Below are positions 44,414-53,469 of a DNA stretch of 64,000 nt, in pieces. Within the stretch, counting starts at the first letter, position 1, and each line of letters starts with the position of its first letter. Below the pieces are notes generated by a model. It worked only from the letters and a program-made list of their open reading frames with translations, was not told the origin of the DNA and did not search any database. The stretch lies in assembly GCF_014836545.1 (NCBI RefSeq), contig NZ_JACSQS010000012.1, positions 55,472 through 119,471 of the forward strand, in the 5' to 3' direction. Both the position numbers and the translations under genes were made by a program. The stretch comes from Stenotrophomonas lacuserhaii (GTDB taxonomy: Bacteria > Pseudomonadota > Gammaproteobacteria > Xanthomonadales > Xanthomonadaceae).

Positions 44414-44596
44414 ATGGGTAAGGGTGACCGCAAGACCGCCAAGGGCAAGCGCTACAACGCCAGCTACGGCAACGCCCGTTCGCACACCGTGAGCAAGGCC
44501 GCCGTCGGCGCCGCCGCTCCGGTCGCCAAAAAGACCGTGGCCAAGGCCCCGGCAAAGAAGGCCGTTGCCAAGAAGGCCGTCGCCAAGGCCAGCTGA
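44414..44596 (+). CDS. Small ribosomal subunit protein bTHX-like, with Lys/Ala-rich tail
   Basis: The 60-residue basic protein opens MGKGDRKTAKGKRYNASYGNAR, closely matching the bTHX family whose founder in Thermus stabilises the head of the 30S subunit. The C-terminal half, with repeated VAKK and KAVAK units, is absent from the 26-residue Thermus protein and resembles histone-H1-like tails. The ribosome site AGGAG is well placed before the ATG. It is a single gene closed by a strong terminator. Association with the 30S subunit is expected from the family but not proved here. Confidence 0.82.
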   Translation: MGKGDRKTAKGKRYNASYGNARSHTVSKAAVGAAAPVAKKTVAKAPAKKAVAKKAVAKAS

Positions 44597-44617
44597 TCCG
44601 CTGACCGGCAGAACACG

Positions 44618-44650
44618 AAAAAACGCGGCGCCCAGCGCCGCGTTTTTTTT
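44618..44650 (+). terminator. Strong rho-independent terminator after bTHX gene
   Basis: An A run, then CGCGGCGC-CCA-GCGCCGCG (eight GC pairs), then eight T. It also reads as a terminator on the other strand. Confidence 0.92.
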
Positions 44651-44696
44651 ATGCCTTTTTCCGTTCCCGCCGGTGCCGCGCCGACTCACTTTCAGA

Positions 44697-44800
44697 GGGC
44701 GGCGCGAGGTGCTGGCCGGGACCGTGAGCCGCATGGATGCGGCGATCGAGCCTACAAGGACGTACTTGCGGCGTGTCCCGGGCAGTACCTCGCGCTGCCC
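44697..44800 (+). repeat. Nested inverted repeat, copy C
   Basis: Outer arms 44697-44722 and 44775-44800 match at 23 of 26 positions. Inside are the hairpin GCCGCAT-GG-ATGCGGC (44729-44744) and the core CAAGGACGTACTTG. Bases 44748-44778 are identical to the minus strand of copy A. It fills the gap between the bTHX terminator and the end of the beta-oxidation gene. Confidence 0.7.
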
Positions 44801-44837
44801 GCCGCGACGCATAAGCAGAAAACACGCCGCAACGCGG

Positions 44838-46901
44838 TCACACCACTGCTTCGCGCAGCACCGGATTATCCCAGCCCGGCCGCGGCGAGAACCGATCCCC
44901 ATGTCGCTGCTGCAGCACCTTCAGCCGCTCCACCAACGCATCGGCACCGGTCGCCCGGATGTACTGCACCGGACCACCACGGAACGGCGCGAACCCGGTC
45001 CCGAAGATCACGCCCGCATCCAGCAGGTCTGCATCGGCCACCACGCCATCGTGCAGGCACGCCACGGCTTCGTTGAGCAGCGGCAGGATCAGCCGGTCTT
45101 CCAGATCACCCGGCGCCTGGTAGCCCTTGGGTACTTCCGGCTTCTTCGCACGGCCGTTTTCCCAGGCGTAGATGCCCTGGGCGTCCTTCTTGCCGCGCTT
45201 GCCCTGTTCGACGGTCTGCAGCGCCGCCGGAATCTGCAGGCCGAGGAACGGAGCGAGCTCTTCGCCCACGCCGGCCGCTACGTCCAGTCCAACCGTATCC
45301 AGCAGTTCGATCGGCCCCATCGGCATGCCGAATTTGACCGCAGCCTTGTCGATCACCGGGCCCGGGATGCCTTCTGCATAGGCGGTCGCCGCCTCCAGCA
45401 TGTACGGGAACAGCACGCGGTTGACCAGGAAGCCGGGCGTGCCGGCGACCGGCACCGGGAACTTGCCCAACGCCTTGCAGAAGGCGGCCAGGCGGCGCTC
45501 GGTCTCCGGCGCCATGCCGTCGTGGTGGATGATTTCCACCAGCGGCATCTGCGCGACCGGGTTGAAGTAATGCAGGCCGGCGAACTGCGCCGGGCGCTGG
45601 ATGTGGTCACGCAGTTCGACCAGCGGGATCGAGGAGGTGTTGGTGGTCAGCAGCGCATCGGCCTTCATTTTCGGCTCCAGCGTCTGGTACAGGTCACGCT
45701 TGGCCTGCGGATTCTCGATGATCGCCTCGATCACCAGGTCCGCCTGCGCAGCGCCCGCGCCGGCCAGGTCGGCCTGCAGGCGCGCGGCCACCGCCGGCCG
45801 CTTGCTTTCGTCGCGCACCTTCTTTTCGAACAGGGTCTGCGCGCGCTGCATGGCCGGGTCGAGGAAACGCTGCTCGCGGTCCTGCAGGGTCACGTTGAAG
45901 CCTTTGTAAGCCGACCACGCGGCAATATCGCCGCCCATCACGCCAGCGCCGACCACGTGTACGTGATGGATGCCGTGGTCGCCACTGCCGAGCGCCTTCA
46001 GGCGTTCGGTCAGGAAGAAGATGCGGATCAGGTTGCGCGCCGTGGGCGTGCTGGCCAGCTTCACCACCGCGCGGCGTTCGGCATCCAGGCGCGCCTGCAC
46101 CGGCTTGCCGCCGCTGCGTTCCCAGGTGCTGATCAGCGCGTACGGAGCAGGGTAGTGCTCTTTGCGGGCCTTGCGCGCGACCTGCTTGGCCATCTGCGGG
46201 GCCAGCAACTTGCGCGCTGGCCAGGTGTTGGTCGCCCAGGCGGTAGCGCGCTGCTTGAACGGGCGGACGGTGCCTTTCAGCGCCAGCGCCACGGCCGTAT
46301 CCAGCAGCAGGGCGTGGGCCACCACCTTGTCCACCAGGCCGATAGTCCGCGCCGCCGACCCCGACAGCGTGCGACCGGTCAGCATCATGTCCATTGCCGC
46401 CGGGGCGCCGACCAGCTGCGGCAGGCGGGCACTGCCGCCCCAGCCCGGGAAGATGCCCAGCTGGGTTTCGGGCAGGCCGATACGGGTGCTGCTGTCATTG
46501 GAGGCGACACGGTAGCGGCAGGCGAGTGCCAGTTCAGTACCGCCGCCCAGGCAGTGGCCATGGATCGCCGCTACGGTCGGGCAGGGCAGCTCGGCCAGCT
46601 TCTGGTAGGTCACCTGGCCGCGGCGGATGGCGTCATTGACGGTGCCGCGGCGGTCGAACTCCTGGAACTCCTTCAAGTCCGCGCCAGCGATGAAGCCCGC
46701 CTGCTTGGCCGACTGGATCACCACGCCCTTGGGGGGATCGATGGCGATGCGCTCGATCAGGTCGCCCAGTTCCAGCAGGACATCCTGGGACATCGCATTG
46801 ACGTTGGCGTCCTGGCGGTCGAGATTGAGCACCACGACACCGTCGTCGCGGATCTCCGGGTGCCAGTGCGCGAGGCGAAGCCCATCGAAGCCTGAGAGCA
46901 T
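44838..46901 (-). CDS. Bifunctional enoyl-CoA hydratase / 3-hydroxyacyl-CoA dehydrogenase (FadB/FadJ family)
   Basis: The 687-residue cytosolic protein performs two steps of fatty-acid beta-oxidation. The N-terminal crotonase domain has AGADLKEFQEF, GHCLGGGTELALACRYR and LPETQLGIFPGWGGSARLPQ, the last including the catalytic Glu. The dehydrogenase domain begins with the NAD motif VHVVGAGVMGGDIAAW at about residue 310, followed by NTSSIPL, FAGLHYFNPVAQMPLVEII and the C-terminal GFAPFRGGP. The ATG at 46899-46901 has GGAAC upstream. No thiolase gene (FadA or FadI) adjoins it, so its partner is encoded elsewhere. The length is between FadJ and FadB and I cannot assign one symbol with confidence. 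Confidence 0.9.
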   Translation of the reverse strand: MLSGFDGLRLAHWHPEIRDDGVVVLNLDRQDANVNAMSQDVLLELGDLIERIAIDPPKGVVIQSAKQAGFIAGADLKEFQEFDRRGTVNDAIRRGQVTYQKLAELPCPTVAAIHGHCLGGGTELALACRYRVASNDSSTRIGLPETQLGIFPGWGGSARLPQLVGAPAAMDMMLTGRTLSGSAARTIGLVDKVVAHALLLDTAVALALKGTVRPFKQRATAWATNTWPARKLLAPQMAKQVARKARKEHYPAPYALISTWERSGGKPVQARLDAERRAVVKLASTPTARNLIRIFFLTERLKALGSGDHGIHHVHVVGAGVMGGDIAAWSAYKGFNVTLQDREQRFLDPAMQRAQTLFEKKVRDESKRPAVAARLQADLAGAGAAQADLVIEAIIENPQAKRDLYQTLEPKMKADALLTTNTSSIPLVELRDHIQRPAQFAGLHYFNPVAQMPLVEIIHHDGMAPETERRLAAFCKALGKFPVPVAGTPGFLVNRVLFPYMLEAATAYAEGIPGPVIDKAAVKFGMPMGPIELLDTVGLDVAAGVGEELAPFLGLQIPAALQTVEQGKRGKKDAQGIYAWENGRAKKPEVPKGYQAPGDLEDRLILPLLNEAVACLHDGVVADADLLDAGVIFGTGFAPFRGGPVQYIRATGADALVERLKVLQQRHGDRFSPRPGWDNPVLREAVV

Positions 46902-46990
46902 GGACGTTCCATCCGGTTGTGTATGGAGAAGGCGGCTATGATCCAGAGGTTGTTTCCCTTCCGTCAAATCCCAATAGCTGGGGGGTAGCG

Positions 46991-47152
46991 ATGGCGGAGG
47001 CTCATAGCATGGACCGCTACGTTAACGGAACGTTGGTTAAAAGCTGGTGCGGTGCCCGGTCAGATGGCGCTGAACTTTTCCCGGGATTGGCAGTCTCATT
47101 GCCTGACGTCGGTTGGGCTGACAGGAGTTCGGTCCCCAATGGCCGAGGTTGA
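46991..47152 (+). CDS. Candidate 53-codon leader ORF overlapping rpoE
   Basis: An ATG with a strong ribosome site (GGGGG, six bases upstream) opens a 53-codon frame that ends with a TGA inside the first codons of rpoE, overlapping it by 14 bases in a different frame. The peptide starts MAEAHSMDRYVNGTLVK and shows no known domain. E. coli rpoE is preceded by a leader ORF of similar size (rseD) that overlaps it and couples translation. The arrangement here is similar, but the peptide sequence itself gives no support. Codon use looks less GC-rich at third positions than in neighbouring genes, which counts against it. Confidence 0.35.
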   Translation: MAEAHSMDRYVNGTLVKSWCGARSDGAELFPGLAVSLPDVGWADRSSVPNGRG

Positions 47153-47759
47153 AACACCACAGGAGCTGGACCTGGAACTGGTCCGGCGCGTGCAGCGCGG
47201 CGAAAGCGCGGCATTCGATGTCCTGGTGCGCAAGCACCAGCATCGGGTCGTCTCGCTCGTCGGACGCTACATCGCCGACTGGAGTGAGTGCCAGGACGTT
47301 GCCCAGGACACGTTCATCCGCGCCTACCGCGCGATCAACAGTTTCCGCGGCGACGCCCAATTTTCGACCTGGTTGCACAGGATTGCCGTGAATACCGCCA
47401 AGAACCACCTTGCTGCAAGCAATCGTCGCCCGCCGACCGATGACATCGAAATCGGCGATGCCGAACAGTTCGATTCGGGAACGCGCCTGCGCGATACCGA
47501 TACGCCGGAACGCCAGCTGATGCGCCAGGAGCTGGAAACCACGGTGATGAAGGCCGTCGCCTCGCTGCCGGAGGAACTGCGCTTGGCCATTTCCCTGCGT
47601 GAGGTGGAAGGCCTGAGTTACGAGGAAATCGCGCAGAAGATGGGGTGCCCGATCGGCACCGTGCGCTCGCGGATATTCCGTGCCCGCGAGGCAATCGACA
47701 CTGAACTCCGGCCGCTGCTGGACACCGGCAGCGCCACCCGTGAGAAGAGCCGCCTATGA
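47139..47759 (+). CDS. rpoE: Extracytoplasmic sigma factor RpoE
   Basis: The 206-residue ECF sigma factor directs RNA polymerase to envelope-stress genes. Region 2 is seen in FDVLVRKHQHRVVSLVGRYI and DVAQDTFIRAYRAINSFRG with FSTWLHRIAVNTAKN; region 4 in LPEELRLAISLREVEGLSYEEIA and GCPIGTVRSRIFRARE. These match the E. coli RpoE group. AGGAG lies about 11 bases before the ATG at 47139. The anti-sigma gene begins inside its last codons and a DegP-type protease follows, the known rpoE-rseA-mucD arrangement of Xanthomonas. No clear sigma-E promoter was recognised upstream, although GGAAC occurs at 47027-47031. Confidence 0.95.
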   Translation: MAEVETPQELDLELVRRVQRGESAAFDVLVRKHQHRVVSLVGRYIADWSECQDVAQDTFIRAYRAINSFRGDAQFSTWLHRIAVNTAKNHLAASNRRPPTDDIEIGDAEQFDSGTRLRDTDTPERQLMRQELETTVMKAVASLPEELRLAISLREVEGLSYEEIAQKMGCPIGTVRSRIFRAREAIDTELRPLLDTGSATREKSRL

Positions 47760-48604
47760 GCAAGTACGACCAACCCGAAGACAAGATCGACCTGCATAAC
47801 CGCCAGCAGCTGTCTGCGCTGGTCGATGGTGAACTGGCCTCCGAGGAGGCCCGTTTCCTGCTGCGCCGCCTGCAGCATGATCCCGAGCTGCAGGCCTGCC
47901 AGGAGCGCTGGGCGCTGCTGGGCGATGTGATGCGCGGCAAGGCCGTGGCGCCGGCGCCGCTGGATTTCGCCACGCGCGTTTCGGCGGCGGTGGCGCAGGA
48001 ACCCGTTCCCCGGGCCGAGCCGCGGCGCGAGCTGCGCACCGGCTGGCGTCGCTGGAGCGGCGGTGCCGCGCTGGCCGCGTCGGTGGCCGCGGTGGCCTTC
48101 TTCATGGGGCGCCAATCGCTGGATGAGGGCGCACCGCCGGCAGACCTGCCGGTGCAGGTGATCGCCAGCCAGGCCGAGCTTGCACTGCCGGCGTCCGCGC
48201 CGGTGCAGGAGCCTGCTGCATCGCCGTCCGGCGCAGCGCTGGTGGCCAGTGTCCCGGCGGCCGCGGTGGCCGCTGCGGCGCGGCGCCAGGACGCCAGCGT
48301 CCGCCGCGCCAGTGCCACGCGCAGCCAGCAGATGGCCCGCGTCGCGCAGCGTGATGACGAGCCGCAGCGTGCGCTCGCCGCAGCCCAGCCGGTGCTGTCG
48401 GCCCCGCTGTCCACGGCCGCCCGGCACGAGCTGACGTTCGGCAACGTGGGGGCGCTGCAGGCCAGGCCATGGCCGCGCTCCAGCGTGGGTCCGACGGCCG
48501 GCGCTGCGCTGAATGCCAGTTTCCCCGGTAACACGCCGGGCACCTTCTATCCCTTTGAACCGCGGTTGCAGGACGCGCCGCCGGTCCAGGGCCCGCGCGA
48601 CTGA
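47756..48604 (+). CDS. rseA: Sigma-E anti-sigma factor RseA/MucA
   Basis: The 282-residue protein binds and holds RpoE at the inner membrane until regulated proteolysis releases it. The cytoplasmic N-terminus has the RseA signature QQLSALVDGELASEEARFLLRRLQHDPEL and WALLGDVMRG. A membrane helix follows at about residues 102-122, and the rest is a low-complexity, Ala/Pro-rich periplasmic domain. Its start overlaps the rpoE stop by four bases. The periplasmic C-terminus has no separate RseB-like gene beside it; the next gene is a DegP-type protease. A hairpin at 48623-48642 lies between the two. Confidence 0.9.
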   Translation: MSKYDQPEDKIDLHNRQQLSALVDGELASEEARFLLRRLQHDPELQACQERWALLGDVMRGKAVAPAPLDFATRVSAAVAQEPVPRAEPRRELRTGWRRWSGGAALAASVAAVAFFMGRQSLDEGAPPADLPVQVIASQAELALPASAPVQEPAASPSGAALVASVPAAAVAAAARRQDASVRRASATRSQQMARVAQRDDEPQRALAAAQPVLSAPLSTAARHELTFGNVGALQARPWPRSSVGPTAGAALNASFPGNTPGTFYPFEPRLQDAPPVQGPRD

Positions 48605-48690
48605 CCGCGCGTGGCCTGCGCCTGCCCGCTGGATGGCGGGCAACGCTTCCCCTTTCTGCTGTCCGATGACCTGCCGGAGGTTGTATTCCG

Positions 48691-50250
48691 ATGATCCCGC
48701 TTACCCGTTCGTTCCGTACCCAGGCCCTGGGCCTGCTGGCGATGACTCTCCCGCTGGCCGCCTGCGCGCAGTCACCTTCGCCGGCACCGCAGGCCACCAC
48801 GGCGCAGTCCGCAGCCGCCGCGCCGCGCGCGCCGGCCCAGCCGCTGGTATCGGGCCTGCCGGACTTCACCAACCTGGTCGATCAGGTCGGGCCGGGCGTG
48901 GTCAACATTGAAACCACCATCGTGCGCGGCGGCAACCGCCAGGCGCGCGGTGGCGGGATGGGGCCGGGCCAGGATGAAATCCCGGAAATCTTCCGCCGCT
49001 TCTTCGGTCCGGAGTTCGGCATGCCCGGTCCGGGCGGCCCCGGCGGCGATCCGGATGGCGGCCCCAGCATCAAGGGCCGCGGCATGGGCTCGGGCTTCAT
49101 CATTTCCGCCGACGGCTACGTGCTGACCAACCACCACGTGGTGGCCGATGCGTCCGAAGTGAAGGTGAAACTGGGTGACAACCGCGAGTTCATCGCCAAG
49201 GTGGTGGGCAGCGACCAGCAATACGACGTGGCCCTGCTGAAGATCGATGGCAGCGGCCTGCCGACGGTGCGCGTCGGTGATTCGCGCACCTTGAAGCCGG
49301 GTCAGTGGGTGGTCGCGATCGGCTCGCCGTTCGGGCTGGACCATTCGGTCACCGCCGGCGTGGTCAGCGCCACGGGCCGCAGCACCGGCGGCGCCGACCA
49401 GCGCTATGTTCCGTTCATCCAGACCGACGTGGCGATCAACCAGGGCAACTCGGGTGGCCCGCTGTTGAACACCCGCGGCGAAGTGGTCGGCATCAATTCG
49501 CAGATTTTCTCCGCTTCGGGCGGCTACATGGGCATCAGCTTTGCGATCCCGATCGACCTGGCGATGGGCGCGGTCGAGCAGATCAAGAAGACCGGCCGGG
49601 TCAGTCGTGGCCAGCTCGGCGCGGTGGTGCAGCAGATCGATTCGCTGAATGCCCAGGCGCTGGGCTTGAAGGACAGCCGCGGCGCACTGGTAAATGAGAT
49701 CGTCGCGGGCAGCGCGGCGGCCAAGGCCGGGGTGCAGGTCGGTGATGTGATCCGCTCGGTGAACGGCAGTCCGGTGAACTCCTTCAGTGACCTGCCGCCG
49801 TTGATCGGCGCCCTGCCGCCGGGCAGCAAAGTGAGCATCGGCCTGGTCCGCGATGGCAAGGAGCGCGAGCTCAGCGCCACCCTGACAGAACTGGCCGAAG
49901 ACGCGCAGGCGGCAGCAAACCGTCCGGCTGCGGCCAACGACGACGCGGCGCCGCAGACCGGTGCCAATGCGCTGCTGGGACTGGAAGTGGCCGACCTGAC
50001 CGCCCCGCAGCGCAAGCAGCTGGGGCTGGAAGCGGGCGAGGGCGTGCGGGTAACCCGCGTCAACGGCCAGGCCGCCCGCGACGCGCGGCTGTCGCCGGGG
50101 ATGGTGATCCTGCAGGTCGGCCGTACGGCGGTGGGCAGCGTGGAGGCGCTGAACCGGGCACTGACTGATTATAAGAAGGGTGACGTGGTGATGCTGCTGG
50201 TCCGCAGCGGCGGTAACAGTGCCTTCGTGGCCGTGAAAACCGGTAGCTGA
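48691..50250 (+). CDS. mucD: DegP/MucD-family periplasmic serine endoprotease
   Basis: The 519-residue trypsin-like protease degrades or refolds damaged periplasmic proteins and restrains the sigma-E response. The catalytic triad is H149 (TNHHVVAD), D179 (YDVALLKID) and S254 (QGNSGGPLL), followed by two PDZ domains (about 300-395 and 420-515). The leader contains LAAC at residues 22-25, a possible lipobox, so it may be lipid-anchored rather than soluble. The long Gly/Pro-rich LA-loop (GPGGPGGDPDGGPS) precedes the protease core. It is the third gene of the sigma-E operon. Confidence 0.93.
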   Translation: MIPLTRSFRTQALGLLAMTLPLAACAQSPSPAPQATTAQSAAAAPRAPAQPLVSGLPDFTNLVDQVGPGVVNIETTIVRGGNRQARGGGMGPGQDEIPEIFRRFFGPEFGMPGPGGPGGDPDGGPSIKGRGMGSGFIISADGYVLTNHHVVADASEVKVKLGDNREFIAKVVGSDQQYDVALLKIDGSGLPTVRVGDSRTLKPGQWVVAIGSPFGLDHSVTAGVVSATGRSTGGADQRYVPFIQTDVAINQGNSGGPLLNTRGEVVGINSQIFSASGGYMGISFAIPIDLAMGAVEQIKKTGRVSRGQLGAVVQQIDSLNAQALGLKDSRGALVNEIVAGSAAAKAGVQVGDVIRSVNGSPVNSFSDLPPLIGALPPGSKVSIGLVRDGKERELSATLTELAEDAQAAANRPAAANDDAAPQTGANALLGLEVADLTAPQRKQLGLEAGEGVRVTRVNGQAARDARLSPGMVILQVGRTAVGSVEALNRALTDYKKGDVVMLLVRSGGNSAFVAVKTGS

Positions 50251-50304
50251 CCGGGCAGGGTAGCGGCCGGGCCCGCCCCGCGAGCGCAGCGGCAGGCAGC
50301 AAGC

Positions 50305-50327
50305 TGACGGCCAGCGGCCGTCACTAC
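50305..50327 (-). repeat. SMAG/GTAG element before lepA
   Basis: On the minus strand it reads GTAGTGACGGCCGCTGGCCG and continues TCA, a GTAG-headed hairpin. The likely lepA -10 hexamer GATAAT follows at 50344-50349. Confidence 0.65.
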
Positions 50328-50392
50328 CGGCGGCCGTCCCGTGCGATAATCCAACGTTTACCCTGACGACGCCCGGCGCCGCCGCCACCTCT

Positions 50393-52201
50393 ATGTCCTC
50401 TGATTCGATGCGGAACATCCGCAACTTCTCCATCATTGCCCACGTCGACCACGGCAAGTCCACCCTGGCTGACCGCATCATCCAGCTGTGTGGCGGCCTG
50501 CAGGCCCGCGAGATGGAAGCGCAGGTGCTCGATTCGAACCCGATCGAGCGCGAGCGTGGCATCACCATCAAAGCCCAGTCGGTGTCGCTGCCGTACTTGG
50601 CGGACGACGGACAGACCTACCACCTGAACTTCATCGACACCCCCGGCCACGTCGACTTCTCCTATGAAGTCAGCCGCTCGCTGGCCGCCTGCGAAGGCGC
50701 GCTGCTGGTGGTCGATGCCGCCCAGGGCGTGGAAGCGCAGTCGGTGGCCAACTGCTACACCGCGGTGGAGCAGGGCCTGGAAGTGGTGCCGGTGATCAAC
50801 AAGATCGACCTGCCCACCGCCGATATCGAACGCGCCAAGGCCGAGATCGAGGCCGTGATCGGCATCGATGCCGAAGATGCCGTACCGGTCAGCGCCAAGA
50901 CCGGCCTGAACGTGCGCGACGTGCTGGAAGCCATCGTCAAGCGCATCCCGCCGCCGGTGCCGCGCGATACCGACAAGCTGCAGGCGCTGATCATCGATTC
51001 CTGGTTCGACAACTACCTCGGCGTGGTGTCGCTGGTGCGCGTCATGCAGGGTGAGATCAAGGCCGGTGACAAGCTGCAGGTGATGTCCACGGGCCGCAAC
51101 CACCAGGTCGACAACGTCGGCGTGTTCACCCCCAAGCGCAAGGTGCTGCCGGCCCTGCGTGCGGGCGAAGTGGGTTGGGTGACGGCCAGCATCAAGGACG
51201 TGCACGGCGCGCCGGTCGGCGACACGCTGACCATGGCCGGCGATCCGGCACCCAAGCCGCTGCCGGGCTTCCAGGAGATGCAGCCGCGCGTGTTCGCCGG
51301 CCTGTTCCCGGTGGATGCCGAAGACTACCCCGACCTGCGCGAAGCACTCGACAAGCTGCGCCTGAACGATGCCGCGCTGCGCTTCGAGCCGGAAAGCTCC
51401 GAAGCGATGGGCTTCGGTTTCCGTTGCGGCTTCCTTGGCATGCTGCACATGGAAATCGTGCAGGAACGCCTGGAGCGCGAGTACAACCTGGACCTGATCA
51501 GCACCGCGCCGACCGTGGTCTATGAAGTACTCAAGACCGACGGCAGCATCGTCAACATGGACAACCCGGCCAAGCTGCCGCCGGTGAACCAGGTGCAGGA
51601 AGTCCGCGAGCCGATCATCCGCGCCAACATCCTCACCCCCGAGGAATACATCGGCAACATCATCAAGCTGTGCGAGGAAAAGCGCGGCAGCCAGCTCGGC
51701 ATCAACTACCTGGGCAGCCAGGTGCAGATCAGCTACGAGCTGCCGATGGCCGAAGTGGTGCTGGACTTCTTCGACAAGTTGAAGTCGGTCAGCCGCGGCT
51801 ATGCGTCGCTGGATTACGCGTTCGTGCGCTTCGATGCCGGTCCGTTCGTGCGCGTGGATGTGTTGATCAATGGCGACAAGGTCGACGCCCTGTCGCTTAT
51901 CGTCCACCGTTCGCACTCCGATCGCCGCGGCCGAGAGCTGTGCGAGAAGATGAAGGAGCTGATTCCCCGGCAGATGTTCGACGTGGCCATCCAGGCGGCG
52001 ATCGGCTCGCAGGTGATTGCCCGCACCACCGTCAAGGCCATGCGCAAGAACGTTCTTGCCAAGTGCTACGGCGGCGACGTGTCGCGCAAGAAGAAGCTGC
52101 TGGAGAAGCAGAAGGAAGGCAAGAAGCGCATGAAGCAGGTGGGCCGCGTGGAGATTCCGCAGGAAGCCTTCCTGGCCGTGCTGCAGATGGACAACAAGTA
52201 A
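50393..52201 (+). CDS. lepA: Elongation factor 4 (LepA)
   Basis: LepA is a ribosome-associated GTPase implicated in back-translocation or initiation fidelity. The 602-residue length is standard. G-motifs are AHVDHGKST, the RGITIKAQ switch, DTPGHVDF and NKIDLPTAD. The C-terminal LepA-specific domain is complete, with [20 protein letters not shown] near the end. The start [21 protein letters not shown] may instead be the internal ATG six codons in. A GATAAT hexamer about 44 bases upstream can be a promoter, and lepB follows 59 bp downstream. Confidence 0.97.
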   Translation: MSSDSMRNIRNFSIIAHVDHGKSTLADRIIQLCGGLQAREMEAQVLDSNPIERERGITIKAQSVSLPYLADDGQTYHLNFIDTPGHVDFSYEVSRSLAACEGALLVVDAAQGVEAQSVANCYTAVEQGLEVVPVINKIDLPTADIERAKAEIEAVIGIDAEDAVPVSAKTGLNVRDVLEAIVKRIPPPVPRDTDKLQALIIDSWFDNYLGVVSLVRVMQGEIKAGDKLQVMSTGRNHQVDNVGVFTPKRKVLPALRAGEVGWVTASIKDVHGAPVGDTLTMAGDPAPKPLPGFQEMQPRVFAGLFPVDAEDYPDLREALDKLRLNDAALRFEPESSEAMGFGFRCGFLGMLHMEIVQERLEREYNLDLISTAPTVVYEVLKTDGSIVNMDNPAKLPPVNQVQEVREPIIRANILTPEEYIGNIIKLCEEKRGSQLGINYLGSQVQISYELPMAEVVLDFFDKLKSVSRGYASLDYAFVRFDAGPFVRVDVLINGDKVDALSLIVHRSHSDRRGRELCEKMKELIPRQMFDVAIQAAIGSQVIARTTVKAMRKNVLAKCYGGDVSRKKKLLEKQKEGKKRMKQVGRVEIPQEAFLAVLQMDNK

Positions 52202-52260
52202 CGGTACAGTCGGCCCCCTTACCGGGCCGCTTGGCCCCGCGACGCTGCAAAGGACATTGA

Positions 52261-53055
52261 ATGAAAGCGTTTGAGTTCCTCCTGGTTGCCTTGACCCTGG
52301 CCTCCGGCCTGATCCTGCTTGCCGACAAGCTGTACTTCGCCCGCCGCCGCGCCCGTCGCGCCGGCCTGCTGGACACCGAGCCGGCGCTGGTGGACTACTC
52401 GCGCGCGTTCTTCCCGGTGCTGGCGATCGTGCTGGTGGTGCGCAGCTTCATCGCCGAACCGTACAAGATCCCGTCCAGTTCGATGATGCCCAACCTGCTG
52501 ATCGGTGATTTCATCCTGGTCAACAAGTTCGCCTACGGCCTGCGCCTGCCGCTCACCAACACCAAGTTCGTGCCGATCAGCGAACCGGAACGTGGCGACG
52601 TGGTGGTGTTCCATTTCCCGGGCCACGACGACCAGGACCCGAACAAGGGCGAGAACTTCATCAAGCGCGTGATCGGCGTGCCGGGTGACCAGATCACCTT
52701 CGAAGGCAACGGCCTGATCCTCAACGGCCAGCCGGTGGAATACGAAGACAAGGGCATCTACGCCGGCCATCGTGGACATGGTGAAGGGTCCAGCCTGCTG
52801 GTCGAAAAGCTGCCCGGCCGTACCCACACCGTGCTGGAGACGGCGTATCCTGCCGGCCAGGGGGAATGGACCGTTCCGGCGGGCCGCTACCTGGTGATGG
52901 GCGACAACCGTGACAACAGCGACGACGGCCGTTTCTGGGGCCTGCTGCCGGAGCAGAACCTGCGCGGCAAGGCGTTCCTGATCTGGCTCAACTGCTCCGG
53001 CTGGTTCTGCAAGGACGGCTTCGAACCGTCGCGGATCGGCTCGGGCGTCAATTGA
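52261..53055 (+). CDS. lepB: Signal peptidase I
   Basis: LepB cleaves signal peptides from exported proteins at the periplasmic face. The 264-residue protein has an N-terminal helix (residues 4-22), a short cytoplasmic loop, a second helix (about 48-66), then IPSSSMMPNLLIGD with catalytic S74, and FIKRVIGVPGD with the general base K135. The box MGDNRDNSDDGRFWGLLP is intact. It is the usual partner downstream of lepA. AAAGGA precedes the ATG. Confidence 0.96.
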   Translation: MKAFEFLLVALTLASGLILLADKLYFARRRARRAGLLDTEPALVDYSRAFFPVLAIVLVVRSFIAEPYKIPSSSMMPNLLIGDFILVNKFAYGLRLPLTNTKFVPISEPERGDVVVFHFPGHDDQDPNKGENFIKRVIGVPGDQITFEGNGLILNGQPVEYEDKGIYAGHRGHGEGSSLLVEKLPGRTHTVLETAYPAGQGEWTVPAGRYLVMGDNRDNSDDGRFWGLLPEQNLRGKAFLIWLNCSGWFCKDGFEPSRIGSGVN

Positions 53056-53085
53056 TTCATCCACGCGTATCTGGGGAGAAACGCA

Positions 53086-53469
53086 ATGAACAGCATGAAG
53101 GCGCAACGCGGCATTACCCTGACCTCCTTCCTGGTGGTCCTGATCGTGGTCGGCTTCTTCCTCTATGTCGGGATGAAGCTGTTCCCGATGTACCAGGAAA
53201 ACTATGCCGTCCGTTCGGCCATGAAGAGCCTGGCCAATGAGCCCGGCATCGGCAGCATGCAGCCAGCCAACATCCAGAAGCTGCTGTTCAAGCGCCTGTA
53301 CATCAACTACTCCGAGAACGTGAAGCCTGCCAACGTGAAGTTCGACCGCAAGGACAATGGCTGGACCATGCGCGTGAACTACGAAGTGCGGCGTCCGTTG
53401 ATCGGCAACATCGACGTGGTCGGCAAGTTCGACTCAACCCAGGACCTCAGCCGTAGCGGTGTCGAATAA
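53086..53469 (+). CDS. DUF4845 protein with prepilin-like N-terminus
   Basis: The 127-residue protein begins with a short basic leader and [18 protein letters not shown], a hydrophobic helix resembling type IV prepilin ends, then a periplasmic domain with [14 protein letters not shown]4845 genes lie between lepB and rnc in many gamma- and betaproteobacteria; the function is unknown. The stop overlaps the GTG start of rnc by 11 bases, so translation is coupled. It lacks the usual Glu at +5 of pilins, which argues against true pilin processing. Confidence 0.85.
   Translation: MNSMKAQRGITLTSFLVVLIVVGFFLYVGMKLFPMYQENYAVRSAMKSLANEPGIGSMQPANIQKLLFKRLYINYSENVKPANVKFDRKDNGWTMRVNYEVRRPLIGNIDVVGKFDSTQDLSRSGVE

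Noticed and set aside
46919..46990. Upstream extension of the rpoE leader frame
   Set aside because: The first in-frame start has no ribosome site; only the ATG at 46991 does.
47027..47060. Sigma-E-type promoter before rpoE based on GGAAC
   Set aside because: No matching -10 element occurs at the expected 15-17 base spacing.
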